From: an uncultured Eubacterium sp.
GTDB taxonomy: Bacteria > Bacillota > Clostridia > Lachnospirales > Lachnospiraceae
NCBI GenBank assembly: GCA_910579075.1
Contig: CAJTSV010000087.1
Coordinates: forward strand, 232 to 16,149
Length of the DNA: 15,918 bases
Direction: 5' to 3'
The translations under genes and the position numbers were made by a program. The notes below the pieces were generated by a model that worked only from the letters and a program-made list of their open reading frames with translations, did not search any database and was not told the DNA's origin. Of this stretch, positions 6,998 through 14,618 are shown in pieces. The first letter of the stretch is position 1, and every line of letters starts with the position of its first letter.

Positions 6998-7897
6998 ATG
7001 AGTGAACTATCACATTTGGACGAACTGGAAGCCGAGGCGGTGTACATTATCCGTGAAGTAGCGGCAGAGTGTGAAAAACCGGTTATGCTCTATTCCATTG
7101 GCAAGGACAGCTCGGTCATGCTGCATCTTGCAATGAAGGCGTTTTATCCGGAAAAGCCGCCGTTTCCGTTCCTGCATGTCAACACGACCTGGAAGTTTCA
7201 GGAAATGATTGCATTCCGTGACCGCATGGCGCAAAAGCTGGGCATTGAGATGTTAGAGTATATCAATGAGGACGGGGTAAAGCGGGGCATCAATCCGTTT
7301 GACCACGGGGCTGCCTATACGGACATTATGAAGACGCAGGCGTTAAAGCAGGCGCTGAACAAGTACGGGTTTACAGCGGCCTTTGGAGGGGGACGAAGGG
7401 ATGAGGAAAAATCCAGGGCAAAGGAGCGGATTTTTTCGTTCCGCAACGAAAACCATGCGTGGGACCCGAAAAACCAGCGCCCGGAGATGTGGAAGCTGTT
7501 TAACACAATGATTCATCCGGGGGAGAGCATCCGGGTATTTCCGATTTCCAACTGGACGGAGAAGGATATCTGGCAGTATATCCGGCGGGAAAACATCGAA
7601 ATCGTGCCGCTTTATTTTGCAAAAGAACGCCCGGTTGTTTTCCGTGACGGCAATCTGATTATGCTTGATGATGACCGCATGAAGCTGCGCGAAGGCGAAC
7701 AGGTGCAGCATAAAAAAATACGGTTCCGCACGCTCGGCTGCTATCCGCTGACTGGCGGCTGTGAGTCCGATGCCGATACACTGGACGCGATTATTGAAGA
7801 AACGTTAAGCGCGGTAGAATCCGAGCGCACGTCGCGTGTCATTGACAATGAGGCAGCAGGCAGCATGGAACGAAGAAAGCGGGAGGGGTATTTTTAA
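6998..7897 (+). CDS. cysD: Sulfate adenylyltransferase subunit 2 (ATP sulfurylase, catalytic subunit)
   Basis: 299 residues, starting at the ATG at 6998 with GAGGAGG 6 nt upstream; a longer in-frame start at 6953 lacks a site. CysD makes adenosine 5'-phosphosulfate (APS) from ATP and sulfate, driven by GTP hydrolysis in CysN. The PP-loop nucleotide motif is SIGKDSSVML (33-42). Other family blocks are HVNTTWKFQEM (sulfate activation region), FGGGRRDEEKSRAKERIFS (about 128-146) and RTLGCYPLTGG (about 247-257). The tail NEAAGSMERRKREGYF is the family's typical C-terminus, so the protein is full length. Its stop codon is immediately followed by the cysN ATG, a tight operon. The 90-nt gap upstream shows no convincing promoter or terminator. 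Confidence 0.95.
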   Translation: MSELSHLDELEAEAVYIIREVAAECEKPVMLYSIGKDSSVMLHLAMKAFYPEKPPFPFLHVNTTWKFQEMIAFRDRMAQKLGIEMLEYINEDGVKRGINPFDHGAAYTDIMKTQALKQALNKYGFTAAFGGGRRDEEKSRAKERIFSFRNENHAWDPKNQRPEMWKLFNTMIHPGESIRVFPISNWTEKDIWQYIRRENIEIVPLYFAKERPVVFRDGNLIMLDDDRMKLREGEQVQHKKIRFRTLGCYPLTGGCESDADTLDAIIEETLSAVESERTSRVIDNEAAGSMERRKREGYF

Positions 7898-9610
7898 ATG
7901 AAAGGGTTATTGAAATTTATCACTTGCGGAAGCGTGGATGACGGGAAATCCACGCTGATTGGGCATATTTTATACGATGCCAAGCTGCTTTATGCTGACC
8001 AGGAGCGTGCACTGGAATTAGACAGCAGGGTCGGGAGCAGGGAAGGCGCGATTGACTATTCGCTGCTGCTGGACGGGCTGATGGCAGAGCGTGAACAGGG
8101 AATTACAATTGATGTGGCGTACCGGTATTTTACGACCGATAACCGCAGCTTTATCGTGGCCGATACGCCGGGACACGAGCAGTATACGCGCAATATGGCC
8201 GTTGGCGCATCCTTTGCGGAGCTTGCCGTGATTCTGGTGGACGCAAAGGCAGGCGTGCTGGTTCAGACACGGCGCCATGCCAGAATCTGCGCGCTGATGG
8301 GCATCCGGTATTTCGTTTTTGCTGTCAATAAAATGGATCTGGCCGGCTACAGCGAGCAGCGTTTCCGTGAAATTTCGGCCCAGATTCAGGAGCTGTCCGA
8401 AGAACTGTCTCTGGACAGTGTACGGATAATCCCGGTGTCAGCGACCGAGGGGGATAATATCACGGTTAAAAGCGAAAATATGCCCTGGTATGAAAACGAG
8501 CCGCTGCTGGAGTATCTGGAAAACATTGATACGAGTGAAAGGACCGCAGAAACCGGGGCGTATCTGCCGGTACAGCGGGTATGCCGCCCGAATCACGAAT
8601 TCCGGGGATTCCAGGGCCAGATTGAAGCGGGCGAATTTTGTACCGGAGACGAAATCGAAGCGCTGCCGGGCTGCCAGCGGGCACATATCAAATCGATTTT
8701 TGTCGGGGACAAAGAAGCCGGGCGTGCTGTAAAGGGCCAGCCGGTTACGATTCAGCTGGACCGCGAGATTGACATTTCCAGGGGCAGTGTCCTGGTAAAA
8801 AATGCTTCTATCCGGCTGGCGAAAAAAATTACGGCGTCTGTTTTGTGGATGGATGACGAAAGCCTGAAAATGGAGCAGGATTACCTGATAAAAATCGGCA
8901 CGAAGCAGATTCCTGCAATTATCAGCAGCATTCATTATAAAGTGGATGTCAATACCGGAAAGCACATTTCGGCAGCTTCCCTGCAGAAAAACGAGATTGC
9001 GGTTTGTGATATTGTGCTTTCGGAAAATATCGCGGTGGATGAATTTAAAAAACATAAGACCATGGGCGAGCTGATTCTGATTGACCGTGTCAGCCATATG
9101 ACATCTGCCTGCGGGGTTGTGGAAAGCACCAGGGGCCGCGGCGAGCGCGACGCGATGACGACCTTTGAGTACGGCAGCCTGAAAGCGGGAGCAGGAATTT
9201 TCAAGGAATATTACCTGAACCTGTTCTTAGATACGATTACAAAGGAAAGCCCGCATAACAGCCGCTTTACGGTTGGCGATGAGGTGCCGGTCAAAGGGGA
9301 AAGCTATCACTATCCGCCATATTTTGACATGATTATCCTGCATGAGCATATGGCTGTATGCGTGCGCGACAGCAGGATTGCCAGGATAGTGTCTGTGAAT
9401 GATTATCAGTACGAAGGCTATCCGCTTGTAAACGGGCGCGGATGTGCCGTGCGTGCACACAGCCAGAAAGAAGTGGAACAGTTTATCCGTGAATTTGATG
9501 CCATTGCGCAGAAAGGCACGGCAGATTTTTACAACCGCTGGCTGCAGTTTGAAACATACCGCAGCATTGTGTTTAAGGATAATTACTGGAATACGCCGCA
9601 GGAACCGTGA
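7898..9610 (+). CDS. cysN: Sulfate adenylyltransferase subunit 1 (GTPase) with an unusual C-terminal extension
   Basis: 570 residues, beginning directly after the cysD stop; GGGAGGGG ahead of the ATG is the ribosome site. It is an EF-Tu-like GTPase that powers APS synthesis by CysD. Motifs are G1 GSVDDGKST (11-19), G2 region QGITIDVAYRYF (67-78), G3 DTPGHEQY (89-96), G4 NKMD (144-147) and G5 SAT (181-183). Beta-barrel domains follow to about residue 408 (ILIDRVSHMTSACGVV). Typical stand-alone CysN stops around there, at about 475 residues in enterobacteria. Here about 160 further residues follow, with RGRGERDAMTTFEYG (413-427), HYPPYFDMIILHEHMAV (471-487) and YNRWLQFETYRSIVFKDNYW (545-564). 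There is no GLSGSGKST motif, so this is not a fused APS kinase (CysC). No cysC or cysH lies in the window. Confidence 0.93.
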   Translation: MKGLLKFITCGSVDDGKSTLIGHILYDAKLLYADQERALELDSRVGSREGAIDYSLLLDGLMAEREQGITIDVAYRYFTTDNRSFIVADTPGHEQYTRNMAVGASFAELAVILVDAKAGVLVQTRRHARICALMGIRYFVFAVNKMDLAGYSEQRFREISAQIQELSEELSLDSVRIIPVSATEGDNITVKSENMPWYENEPLLEYLENIDTSERTAETGAYLPVQRVCRPNHEFRGFQGQIEAGEFCTGDEIEALPGCQRAHIKSIFVGDKEAGRAVKGQPVTIQLDREIDISRGSVLVKNASIRLAKKITASVLWMDDESLKMEQDYLIKIGTKQIPAIISSIHYKVDVNTGKHISAASLQKNEIAVCDIVLSENIAVDEFKKHKTMGELILIDRVSHMTSACGVVESTRGRGERDAMTTFEYGSLKAGAGIFKEYYLNLFLDTITKESPHNSRFTVGDEVPVKGESYHYPPYFDMIILHEHMAVCVRDSRIARIVSVNDYQYEGYPLVNGRGCAVRAHSQKEVEQFIREFDAIAQKGTADFYNRWLQFETYRSIVFKDNYWNTPQEP

Positions 9611-9616
9611 CAGAAC

Positions 9617-9705
9617 GGGGCTGGCGCATAAAACAAAACATATACGGGATATCGTATAAATGCATGATATCCTGTACATGTTTTGTTGTGCGCCAGCCCC
9701 TTTTT
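9617..9705 (+). terminator. Very long hairpin terminator after cysN
   Basis: GGGGCTGGCGCA at 9617-9628 pairs with TGCGCCAGCCCC at 9689-9700, and pairing continues inward through AACAAAACAT/ATGTTTTGTT to GATATC/GATATC, giving arms of about 35 nt with small bulges. T5 follows at 9701-9705. It starts 7 nt after the cysN stop. The arms are much longer than a usual intrinsic terminator. Confidence 0.8.
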
Positions 9706-10148
9706 GTTATTGCTGTCATGCCCATTATGACTGTATTACAATAGAAAAACTGTTTTCAGAATAATAACAAAATACTATAAATTGTTATGCATGACAGCCG
9801 CAGCTTATATCTGCGGCATACAGGTTTTTTACCAGTATGTTTACAGGATTCCTGTGGCATATGCTGTAGGAAATTCAGGATTTTGTTACCCGGTGCGTAA
9901 ATTTTTGTGGTTTTGGACTGCCATACGTGTATGCAGTTTTCAGCTGTTGCTGTTCATCATCGTTGCCTCCTTATGGCTGGCTGATACATAAAGACTGGAA
10001 TCACAAAAATTTGCAGTACAAAAGGTTTATGGAATGATATGCAATATGCCGGAACCGGCTTTTCCACGCGGGCAGGAAAGGATTTCAGCTGCAATGGGAA
10101 GCAGGAGGCTTTGTATATATGTGCAAAAAAAAGCAAGAGGAGGAAATC
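9706..10148. other. Gene-free region upstream of the secreted protein gene
   Basis: About 440 nt without a supportable gene. It holds a possible promoter (9753-9781), a 7-bp hairpin GCCGCAG/CTGCGGC (9797-9817) with T6 seven nt later (9825-9830), and a 10-bp inverted repeat GCTGTCATGC (9712-9721) / GCATGACAGC (9789-9798) spaced by 67 nt. Farther on there is a tight GCCG-GAAC-CGGC hairpin near 10049-10060. If the promoter is real, the leader of the secreted protein mRNA is about 360 nt and structured. I do not recognise a known riboswitch here. Confidence 0.5.
9753..9781 (+). promoter_or_regulatory. Possible promoter for the secreted protein gene
   Basis: TTTTCA (9753-9758), a 17-nt spacer and TATAAA (9776-9781) fit sigma-A with a mediocre -35. 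A weaker alternative closer to the gene is TTGCAG and TGATAT with an 18-nt spacer, near 10012-10041. Confidence 0.35.
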
Positions 10149-11201
10149 ATGAAAAAGAAATTCATAACAAAAGCTCTTGCGGCTGCTTTATCTGCTTCCA
10201 TGGCATTTTCGATGTCATCGGCAGGTCCTATGACAGCTGCATCAGCAGCAGCCAAAGTAGTCAGGCTGAACACAACCTACAAAACATTAAGAGTGGGACA
10301 AAAAGACTACAAGCTGAGACTGGTCAGCAATACGCTGAACTGGAAGATTAAAAAGGCATCTACAACAAATAAAAAAATTGCCATGGTGTATGGCAAAAAG
10401 GCTTCCTATGTATTGTTAAAGGGCAAAAGCACGGGCAGGGCTACGATTAAGCTCAGCCTGAAAACATCGGCACGCAAGACGAAAAACACAAAGACATTAA
10501 AATGCCGGGTCAATGTCATTGCGGCAAATCAGGGACAGAATCCGGGAACAGACCCGGGAACGCAAAAGCCGGTATCGGCCTCGGCAACAGTCGGCACACA
10601 GGCTGAACTGGATGCCGCACTGGCAAATGCGGCGCTTACAGATATTACAATCCGCACGGACAGCGCTGTAAACCTGACCATTCCGGCAGGAAGCCACAGC
10701 AGTGTGAACCTGACCGTGGATGCGCCAAATGCAAGTGTTACAAACAGCGGCGTATTCAAGTCCATTATCCTTGCATCAATAAAAGCCGATACATGGACAG
10801 AAAAAGCACAGGGAAATACATTCCGCGTTACAGCTTCCAAGGCAAGGATTGTGGCTGATACAGCATCTAAAATTGCAGGGGTTATCGTAACAAAAGCAGA
10901 TGCAGATGTTGTCATCGTATCAAACGGCACGTTAGGGGGCATTACCATCAGCGCAAAGGCGAAAGTAACGCTTTCCGGAACAGCCGCAGAAAATGCAGCG
11001 TTAATTCCTGTTATGATTGAAGCGGCCGCAGCAGGCGCAGAATTTCGTGCATCCCTGCCGGTAGCAGTCGAGACTGCCGCAGATGCAGTGATTGAGCTGC
11101 AGGAAAAGGCAGAAAAGAGTACCATCAGCATTGTAAATGAAAGCGCGGTTGTAACCGTAAAAAATAACACAAAGGGCTACACGGTTCCGGGATTACTGTA
11201 A
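10149..11201 (+). CDS. Secreted Ig-like/repeat protein, N-terminal part of a frameshifted gene
   Basis: 350 residues, from the ATG at 10149 with GAGGAGG a few nt upstream. The N-terminus is a clear signal peptide: MKKKF, then an Ala/Ser-rich hydrophobic stretch, and probable cleavage near SAAA around residue 35. Residues about 36-120 resemble a bacterial Ig-like (Big_2) domain rich in Lys and Thr. A short Pro/Gly linker (QGQNPGTDPG) follows, then a Ser/Thr/Val/Ala-rich module beginning TQAELDAAL and containing VDAPNASVTNSGVFKS and DTWTEKAQGN. The same module recurs downstream in another frame. The protein ends at TAA 11199-11201 after KGYTVPGLL, where the homologous reading continues in the -1 frame. 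It is probably exported and cell-surface-associated or shed. No enzymatic motif is visible. Confidence 0.85.
   Translation: MKKKFITKALAAALSASMAFSMSSAGPMTAASAAAKVVRLNTTYKTLRVGQKDYKLRLVSNTLNWKIKKASTTNKKIAMVYGKKASYVLLKGKSTGRATIKLSLKTSARKTKNTKTLKCRVNVIAANQGQNPGTDPGTQKPVSASATVGTQAELDAALANAALTDITIRTDSAVNLTIPAGSHSSVNLTVDAPNASVTNSGVFKSIILASIKADTWTEKAQGNTFRVTASKARIVADTASKIAGVIVTKADADVVIVSNGTLGGITISAKAKVTLSGTAAENAALIPVMIEAAAAGAEFRASLPVAVETAADAVIELQEKAEKSTISIVNESAVVTVKNNTKGYTVPGLL
10791..10820 (+). repeat. Module repeat copy 1 (TWTEKAQGN segment)
   Basis: A 30-nt stretch starting ACATGGACAGAAAA matches 11423-11452 at 27 of 30 positions, with related protein sequence on both sides. The copies are 632 nt apart, one base short of a multiple of three, as expected if one base was lost between the modules. 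Confidence 0.7.
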
Positions 11202-11347
11202 ATAAAAAACAGGCCAAAAACCAGGCAGAACTGGATAAATGGCTGAAAGATTCATCTGTTACACAGATTACGATTGTTTCTTCAGAAGCAGACGCAGACA
11301 AAAAGATTACAATTAACTCAGGCAGCTACCGCAACATTGACCTGATT

Positions 11348-13195
11348 GTGGATGCTCCGGAAAAAACCATTGTAAACGAAGCCGTATTTAAGTCGGTGGA
11401 AATCAAAGATATTGCAACCGAGACATGGACAGAAAAGGCACGCGGAAATACACTGAAGATTTCTGCACCAAATCCGCATATTATTGTAGACAAAAACGCT
11501 TCTGTAAGCGGCATTTCCTTTACAAAGCCGGATGGAGCAAAAGGCGGCGTCATGAAGCGGATGAAGCTGGACGTACAGGGAACGGTAAACGGTGCGGTTT
11601 CCTTTGGAACACTTGTAAAGAATGCAGATGTTAAGGTGGCAAAGGGTGCCAGCCTGGCAAAGGGTGTTTCCTTTGCATCCAGTGCAGGAAAATCCAATGT
11701 CAAGCTGAATGTTGCAGGAACGGTAGGGGATGTGTCCTGTAATGCGGCAGACGCAAAGCTGACCGTAACAATGGAAGATAATGCAGCATCTGTTGGAAAC
11801 GTTTCGGTGAATACAGGAATGGATGTTGCGATAAAAGCAGCGGAGGCAGTGACAAATCTTGCAAAGCAGATTGCAGTTGTATTAAAGAATGCAGCAGCAA
11901 AGCTGTCTTCACAAGTAAAAGTATCGGTTACGGTTCAGGCTGATAACGCGTCGGTTGTATTATCCGCATCGGCAAAGGGAAGCGAGCTGACATACGGCTC
12001 TGGCGTTACAACTGCAGGTATCAGCACGGAAACAGCCGTGACAGTTAAGAAAGAAGGCTCTGCTGATACAGTTACCATTCCGGCAGATACAAAGGGCTCT
12101 GTAACACTGGAAGGCGGTAAGGTGACAACAAGCCCGGTTGCTCCGACAGGCATTGAGCTGAATTACAATGAGCTGAATATGTTTACCAGTGATAGCGAAG
12201 ACCTGGCAGTTTCCCTGGTTCCTGCTTATGCAAAAGCTTCCATAAAAAGTGTGGCATGGGAAGTAACAGAAGGCAGAGAGCTGATTGAGGTTAAAGCAGA
12301 TGCCGAAGATACAAGCAAAGCAGTATTAACAGCGAACACAAAGGGAACGGCGACCGTAAAGGTAACCGCAGTGATAACCGACCAGTCCAAAGCTGCAGAA
12401 ACAGAAGTAACAAAAGAAACGACATTAAAAGTGATTGTAGAAGATAAGGCAGAGGCAAATAAACCAAATCCAGAACCGGATGCAGGCGAGCCATCCATCA
12501 CGGTGACTCCGGCTAAACTGGAAATGACTGCAGGGGGAGAACCGGCAGAATTAACCGTTTCCTTAAATCCGGCAGATGCAAAGGCAGAAGTTACAAGCCT
12601 TGCATGGACCATAAAAGATGCAGACGGCAATCCGAGCGATATTGTGTCCGTTACGAAAAAACAGGGCAGCGAGACATCTGCTGCATCCGTAACAGCGGCA
12701 AAAGCCGGAACCGCAGTGATTACAGCAGCCGCATCGATAAAGGTGGAAGGAAAGGCAGAGCCTGTTACAAAGACAGCGGAAGTGGCTGTAACAGTGGCAG
12801 CAGCACAGACACCTGCCGGCGTGCCGGTTGTAACGGTTACCGCACCGACTGTGTCCACAACACCTACCAGCGCGGCTGTAACAACGGTATCACCAGCTGC
12901 ATTTACGATTTTAAACAGCAGTATTGCTGCAACCGTGGATAATAAGTCTGCAGAGGTTACTGTTATAGCAGCTACTCCGGCAGAGAGCGGCCTTACCCAG
13001 AAATCTGCAGACGGCGGGTTCCAATATGAGATTCAGAGTCAGGCAGCTGGCAAATATAAGGTGACTTTTACGCTGAAAATAAATGGGGAGAATTATGATG
13101 TAGATATTACCGTAGATGTAACAGGAAGCGGCAGCAGCTATAGTGCAACAGCTGCCGCAGGAACCCCGAAGGAACCAGCACAAATATTTGATTAA
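11348..13195 (+). CDS. Secreted Ig-like/repeat protein, C-terminal part of the frameshifted gene
   Basis: The frame is open from 11168. The first usable start is GTG 11348, which has no ribosome site and lies in mid-module, so this is almost certainly the continuation of the 10149 gene rather than an independent one. Before that start the frame already encodes ITVNKKQAKNQAELDKWL, matching the module start TQAELDAAL. From 11348 it continues with VDAPEKTIVNEAVFKS and ETWTEKARGN, then a Val/Ala/Lys-rich beta-repeat region to about residue 262. Two Big_2-like domains follow (about 264-367 and 380-483), then a Thr/Pro/Val-rich linker and a final beta-rich domain ending GTPKEPAQIFD. There is no LPxTG motif or C-terminal membrane helix, so sortase anchoring is not indicated. 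Whole gene: about 1015 residues if the frame is restored. Confidence 0.75.
   Translation: MDAPEKTIVNEAVFKSVEIKDIATETWTEKARGNTLKISAPNPHIIVDKNASVSGISFTKPDGAKGGVMKRMKLDVQGTVNGAVSFGTLVKNADVKVAKGASLAKGVSFASSAGKSNVKLNVAGTVGDVSCNAADAKLTVTMEDNAASVGNVSVNTGMDVAIKAAEAVTNLAKQIAVVLKNAAAKLSSQVKVSVTVQADNASVVLSASAKGSELTYGSGVTTAGISTETAVTVKKEGSADTVTIPADTKGSVTLEGGKVTTSPVAPTGIELNYNELNMFTSDSEDLAVSLVPAYAKASIKSVAWEVTEGRELIEVKADAEDTSKAVLTANTKGTATVKVTAVITDQSKAAETEVTKETTLKVIVEDKAEANKPNPEPDAGEPSITVTPAKLEMTAGGEPAELTVSLNPADAKAEVTSLAWTIKDADGNPSDIVSVTKKQGSETSAASVTAAKAGTAVITAAASIKVEGKAEPVTKTAEVAVTVAAAQTPAGVPVVTVTAPTVSTTPTSAAVTTVSPAAFTILNSSIAATVDNKSAEVTVIAATPAESGLTQKSADGGFQYEIQSQAAGKYKVTFTLKINGENYDVDITVDVTGSGSSYSATAAAGTPKEPAQIFD
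11423..11452 (+). repeat. Module repeat copy 2 (TWTEKARGN segment)
   Basis: This is the second copy of the 30-nt repeat described at 10791-10820 (27 of 30 identical). It is read in a different frame from the first copy. Confidence 0.7.
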
Positions 13196-13305
13196 AAAGC
13201 TGTACAATGGAATCATCACAAGTGATAAATGTAAAAGCTGCACAATACAAGCAGTACAGGCATAGTTTGAAACTGCATCTATAGAAGCAGTATATCTGGC
13301 AGCTT

Positions 13306-13323
13306 AAAAAGGGCAGCCCTTTT
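13306..13323. terminator. Shared terminator between convergent genes
   Basis: AAAAGGG and CCCTTTT (13307-13323) form a tight stem with a 3-nt loop. Read on the minus strand it ends in T5, so it is a good terminator for the sigma-factor operon; on plus it ends in T4 for the secreted protein gene (stop 13195). A second hairpin, AATGCCGG (13327-13334) / CCGGCATT (13355-13362), sits at the very end of the minus-strand gene. Confidence 0.65.
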
Positions 13324-13360
13324 ACGAATGCCGGGTAAAGCAGGAAACAGTCTTCCGGCA

Positions 13361-14251
13361 TTATCGGATGGTTATTTTGGAAACAGTGTCTTTGACGCCT
13401 TCTATCAATAAGCGGACATGCACGCTGCCATTTTGAAATGCGTGCAGCGGATATTCCAATGGTCTGGAAAGATTTGTAACATCAAAGGATTCCACCGTGC
13501 TGCCCTGCACCAGATACAGTGTCAAACTGGAATCGTCCGGGACAGTGCCGCAGGAAACATCCGCGTATAAAGTTTCAGTGCCCGCATCATGGATAGTTAT
13601 ATCCTTTTGGGCGATAAACCCGTCACTGGCACTCCTGAAATTTAATGTCCATACACCGTCGTTCATGGACTGGTAATTCATGCTGATACCGCCCAGGTTC
13701 CATATCTGGCTGTCAGAAGCAGCATCCGTATTGATGCCTTTTCCAGACAGGGCACCTGCGATAAAGCTGGCCAGACAGGCAAGCATAAGCACCATGCTGA
13801 TAGTACCTGCAATAATATAATGTATATGATGTGTCTGTTTGAATTCCATATCTTTCCTTCCTTCCATTTGTTCGAGTTTAGAACCACATGCTTCACAAAA
13901 ATTTGCCTTTCTGGAAACCGCATGTCCGCAGGCGGCACAGCGCTGCTTCACTTCGCGGCGGCGTAATAAATAAACAAGCAGGCCGATAAATGGAGTGGCA
14001 ATAAACGTGATGACTGCCCAGAGAACACCGTCATCTATTCGTTTTTTGCAATCCTGGTAGACCCACGCAGCAAAAAAAACGGACATAAGCACCGCAGATA
14101 TCAGGATGCCGGCAGCCAGTAATGGAAATGCCATGGACAGCCCGCTGAAACCATCGCTTTTGAAATAATAAAATACAAAGCGTGCGGCGATGAAACATAT
14201 CACAGCAGAAATCCCGATAAAACCAGGCAGCCAGCTTTTCTTTTTACTCAT
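13361..14251 (-). CDS. Zinc-ribbon membrane protein with an extracytoplasmic C-terminal domain
   Basis: 296 residues from the ATG at 14251, which has AGAGGTG 8 nt upstream; a GTG at 14260 is in frame but less likely. Three hydrophobic segments (about 10-30, 40-63 and 77-96) are followed by a zinc ribbon with C105/C108 and C119/C122 (CAACG and CEACG). A fourth membrane segment (about 145-169) and a roughly 125-residue beta-rich C-terminal domain come next, predicted to lie outside the cell. The function is unknown to me. It is the last gene of the sigma-factor operon and overlaps the upstream stop by 8 nt (ATGAGTAA), so it may be the effector or sensor of that regulon. Zinc-ribbon plus membrane-helix proteins are common in Lachnospiraceae, so the link to signalling is an inference from position. 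Confidence 0.78.
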   Translation of the reverse strand: MSKKKSWLPGFIGISAVICFIAARFVFYYFKSDGFSGLSMAFPLLAAGILISAVLMSVFFAAWVYQDCKKRIDDGVLWAVITFIATPFIGLLVYLLRRREVKQRCAACGHAVSRKANFCEACGSKLEQMEGRKDMEFKQTHHIHYIIAGTISMVLMLACLASFIAGALSGKGINTDAASDSQIWNLGGISMNYQSMNDGVWTLNFRSASDGFIAQKDITIHDAGTETLYADVSCGTVPDDSSLTLYLVQGSTVESFDVTNLSRPLEYPLHAFQNGSVHVRLLIEGVKDTVSKITIR

Positions 14252-14618
14252 ATAAAACACCTCTTTTCTGAATATGAATGGTAAAGGCTTCCTTTAAATC
14301 TGCTCTTTTGACACCCAGCAGCGTAATCAAAATACCCGCGATGCCCATATACAGGCAAAAGCCCGCGGCCAGCCAGGCAATGCATGGATTGGAAACAGTC
14401 ACAAGGGCAAATACGGCCAGTAACGAAAATGAAATCAAATTGAAAATCATAGGAACATACCAGAGAGAGACACAACGGGTCGTTTCCGCCATGGCCGCTT
14501 CTTTTTGGTAAAGTTCTGCTTTTAAGCGGGCATTTAATGCATAGGATGGCTTATCCTCTGATTCCATTGCCGCACGAATCAGCCCGTCCAGGCTGTCTTC
14601 ATGGTTCTTGTTTTCCAT
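14244..14618 (-). CDS. Small two-helix membrane protein, probable anti-sigma factor or regulator
   Basis: 124 residues, with GGAGG 9 nt before the ATG at 14618. The first 50 residues are soluble and charged (DSLDGLIRAAMESEDKPSYALNARLKAEL). Two hydrophobic segments follow (about 52-75 and 79-102), then a short basic tail, so both ends should face the cytoplasm. The gene starts 20 nt inside the 3' end of the sigma factor gene, so the two are translationally coupled. A membrane protein encoded directly after an ECF sigma factor is usually its anti-sigma factor, and the helical N-terminus fits that role. No ZAS zinc motif (H-x3-C-x2-C) is present and I do not recognise a named family, so the assignment rests on context. 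Confidence 0.72.
   Translation of the reverse strand: MENKNHEDSLDGLIRAAMESEDKPSYALNARLKAELYQKEAAMAETTRCVSLWYVPMIFNLISFSLLAVFALVTVSNPCIAWLAAGFCLYMGIAGILITLLGVKRADLKEAFTIHIQKRGVLYE

Noticed and set aside
8438..9097. 219-codon open frame on the minus strand opposite cysN
   Set aside because: It lies wholly inside cysN, whose GTPase motifs are unambiguous; it has no recognisable domain and is explained by codon bias of the real gene.
9128..9610. Possible CysN-CysC (APS kinase) fusion
   Set aside because: The extension has no GLSGSGKST P-loop or other CysC motif.
9934..9976. Minus-strand AAGGAGG followed by ATGATG near 9966
   Set aside because: A good ribosome site, but the frame stops after six codons (MMNSNS); it could be a gene relic or chance, and nothing downstream supports a gene.
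9782..9991. 69-codon plus-strand open frame upstream of the secreted protein
   Set aside because: TTG or internal ATG start without a ribosome site, aromatic-rich odd composition, no family resemblance.
10000..10148. Possible cyclic-di-GMP riboswitch before the secreted protein gene
   Set aside because: Some purine-rich segments are reminiscent, but the conserved GEMM core and tetraloop-receptor pattern could not be found by eye.
10529..11170. 213-codon minus-strand open frame opposite the secreted protein gene
   Set aside because: Its Ala/Val/Ser/Thr-rich sequence mirrors the repetitive plus-strand coding region, which has a signal peptide, ribosome site and repeated modules.
12226..12858. 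210-codon minus-strand open frame opposite the Big_2 domains
   Set aside because: Same explanation: a shadow of a low-complexity coding region, with no independent support.
13196..13245. Short direct repeat AAAAGCTG[T/C]ACAAT after the secreted protein stop
   Set aside because: Only 14 nt with one mismatch, no structure or context; probably chance.
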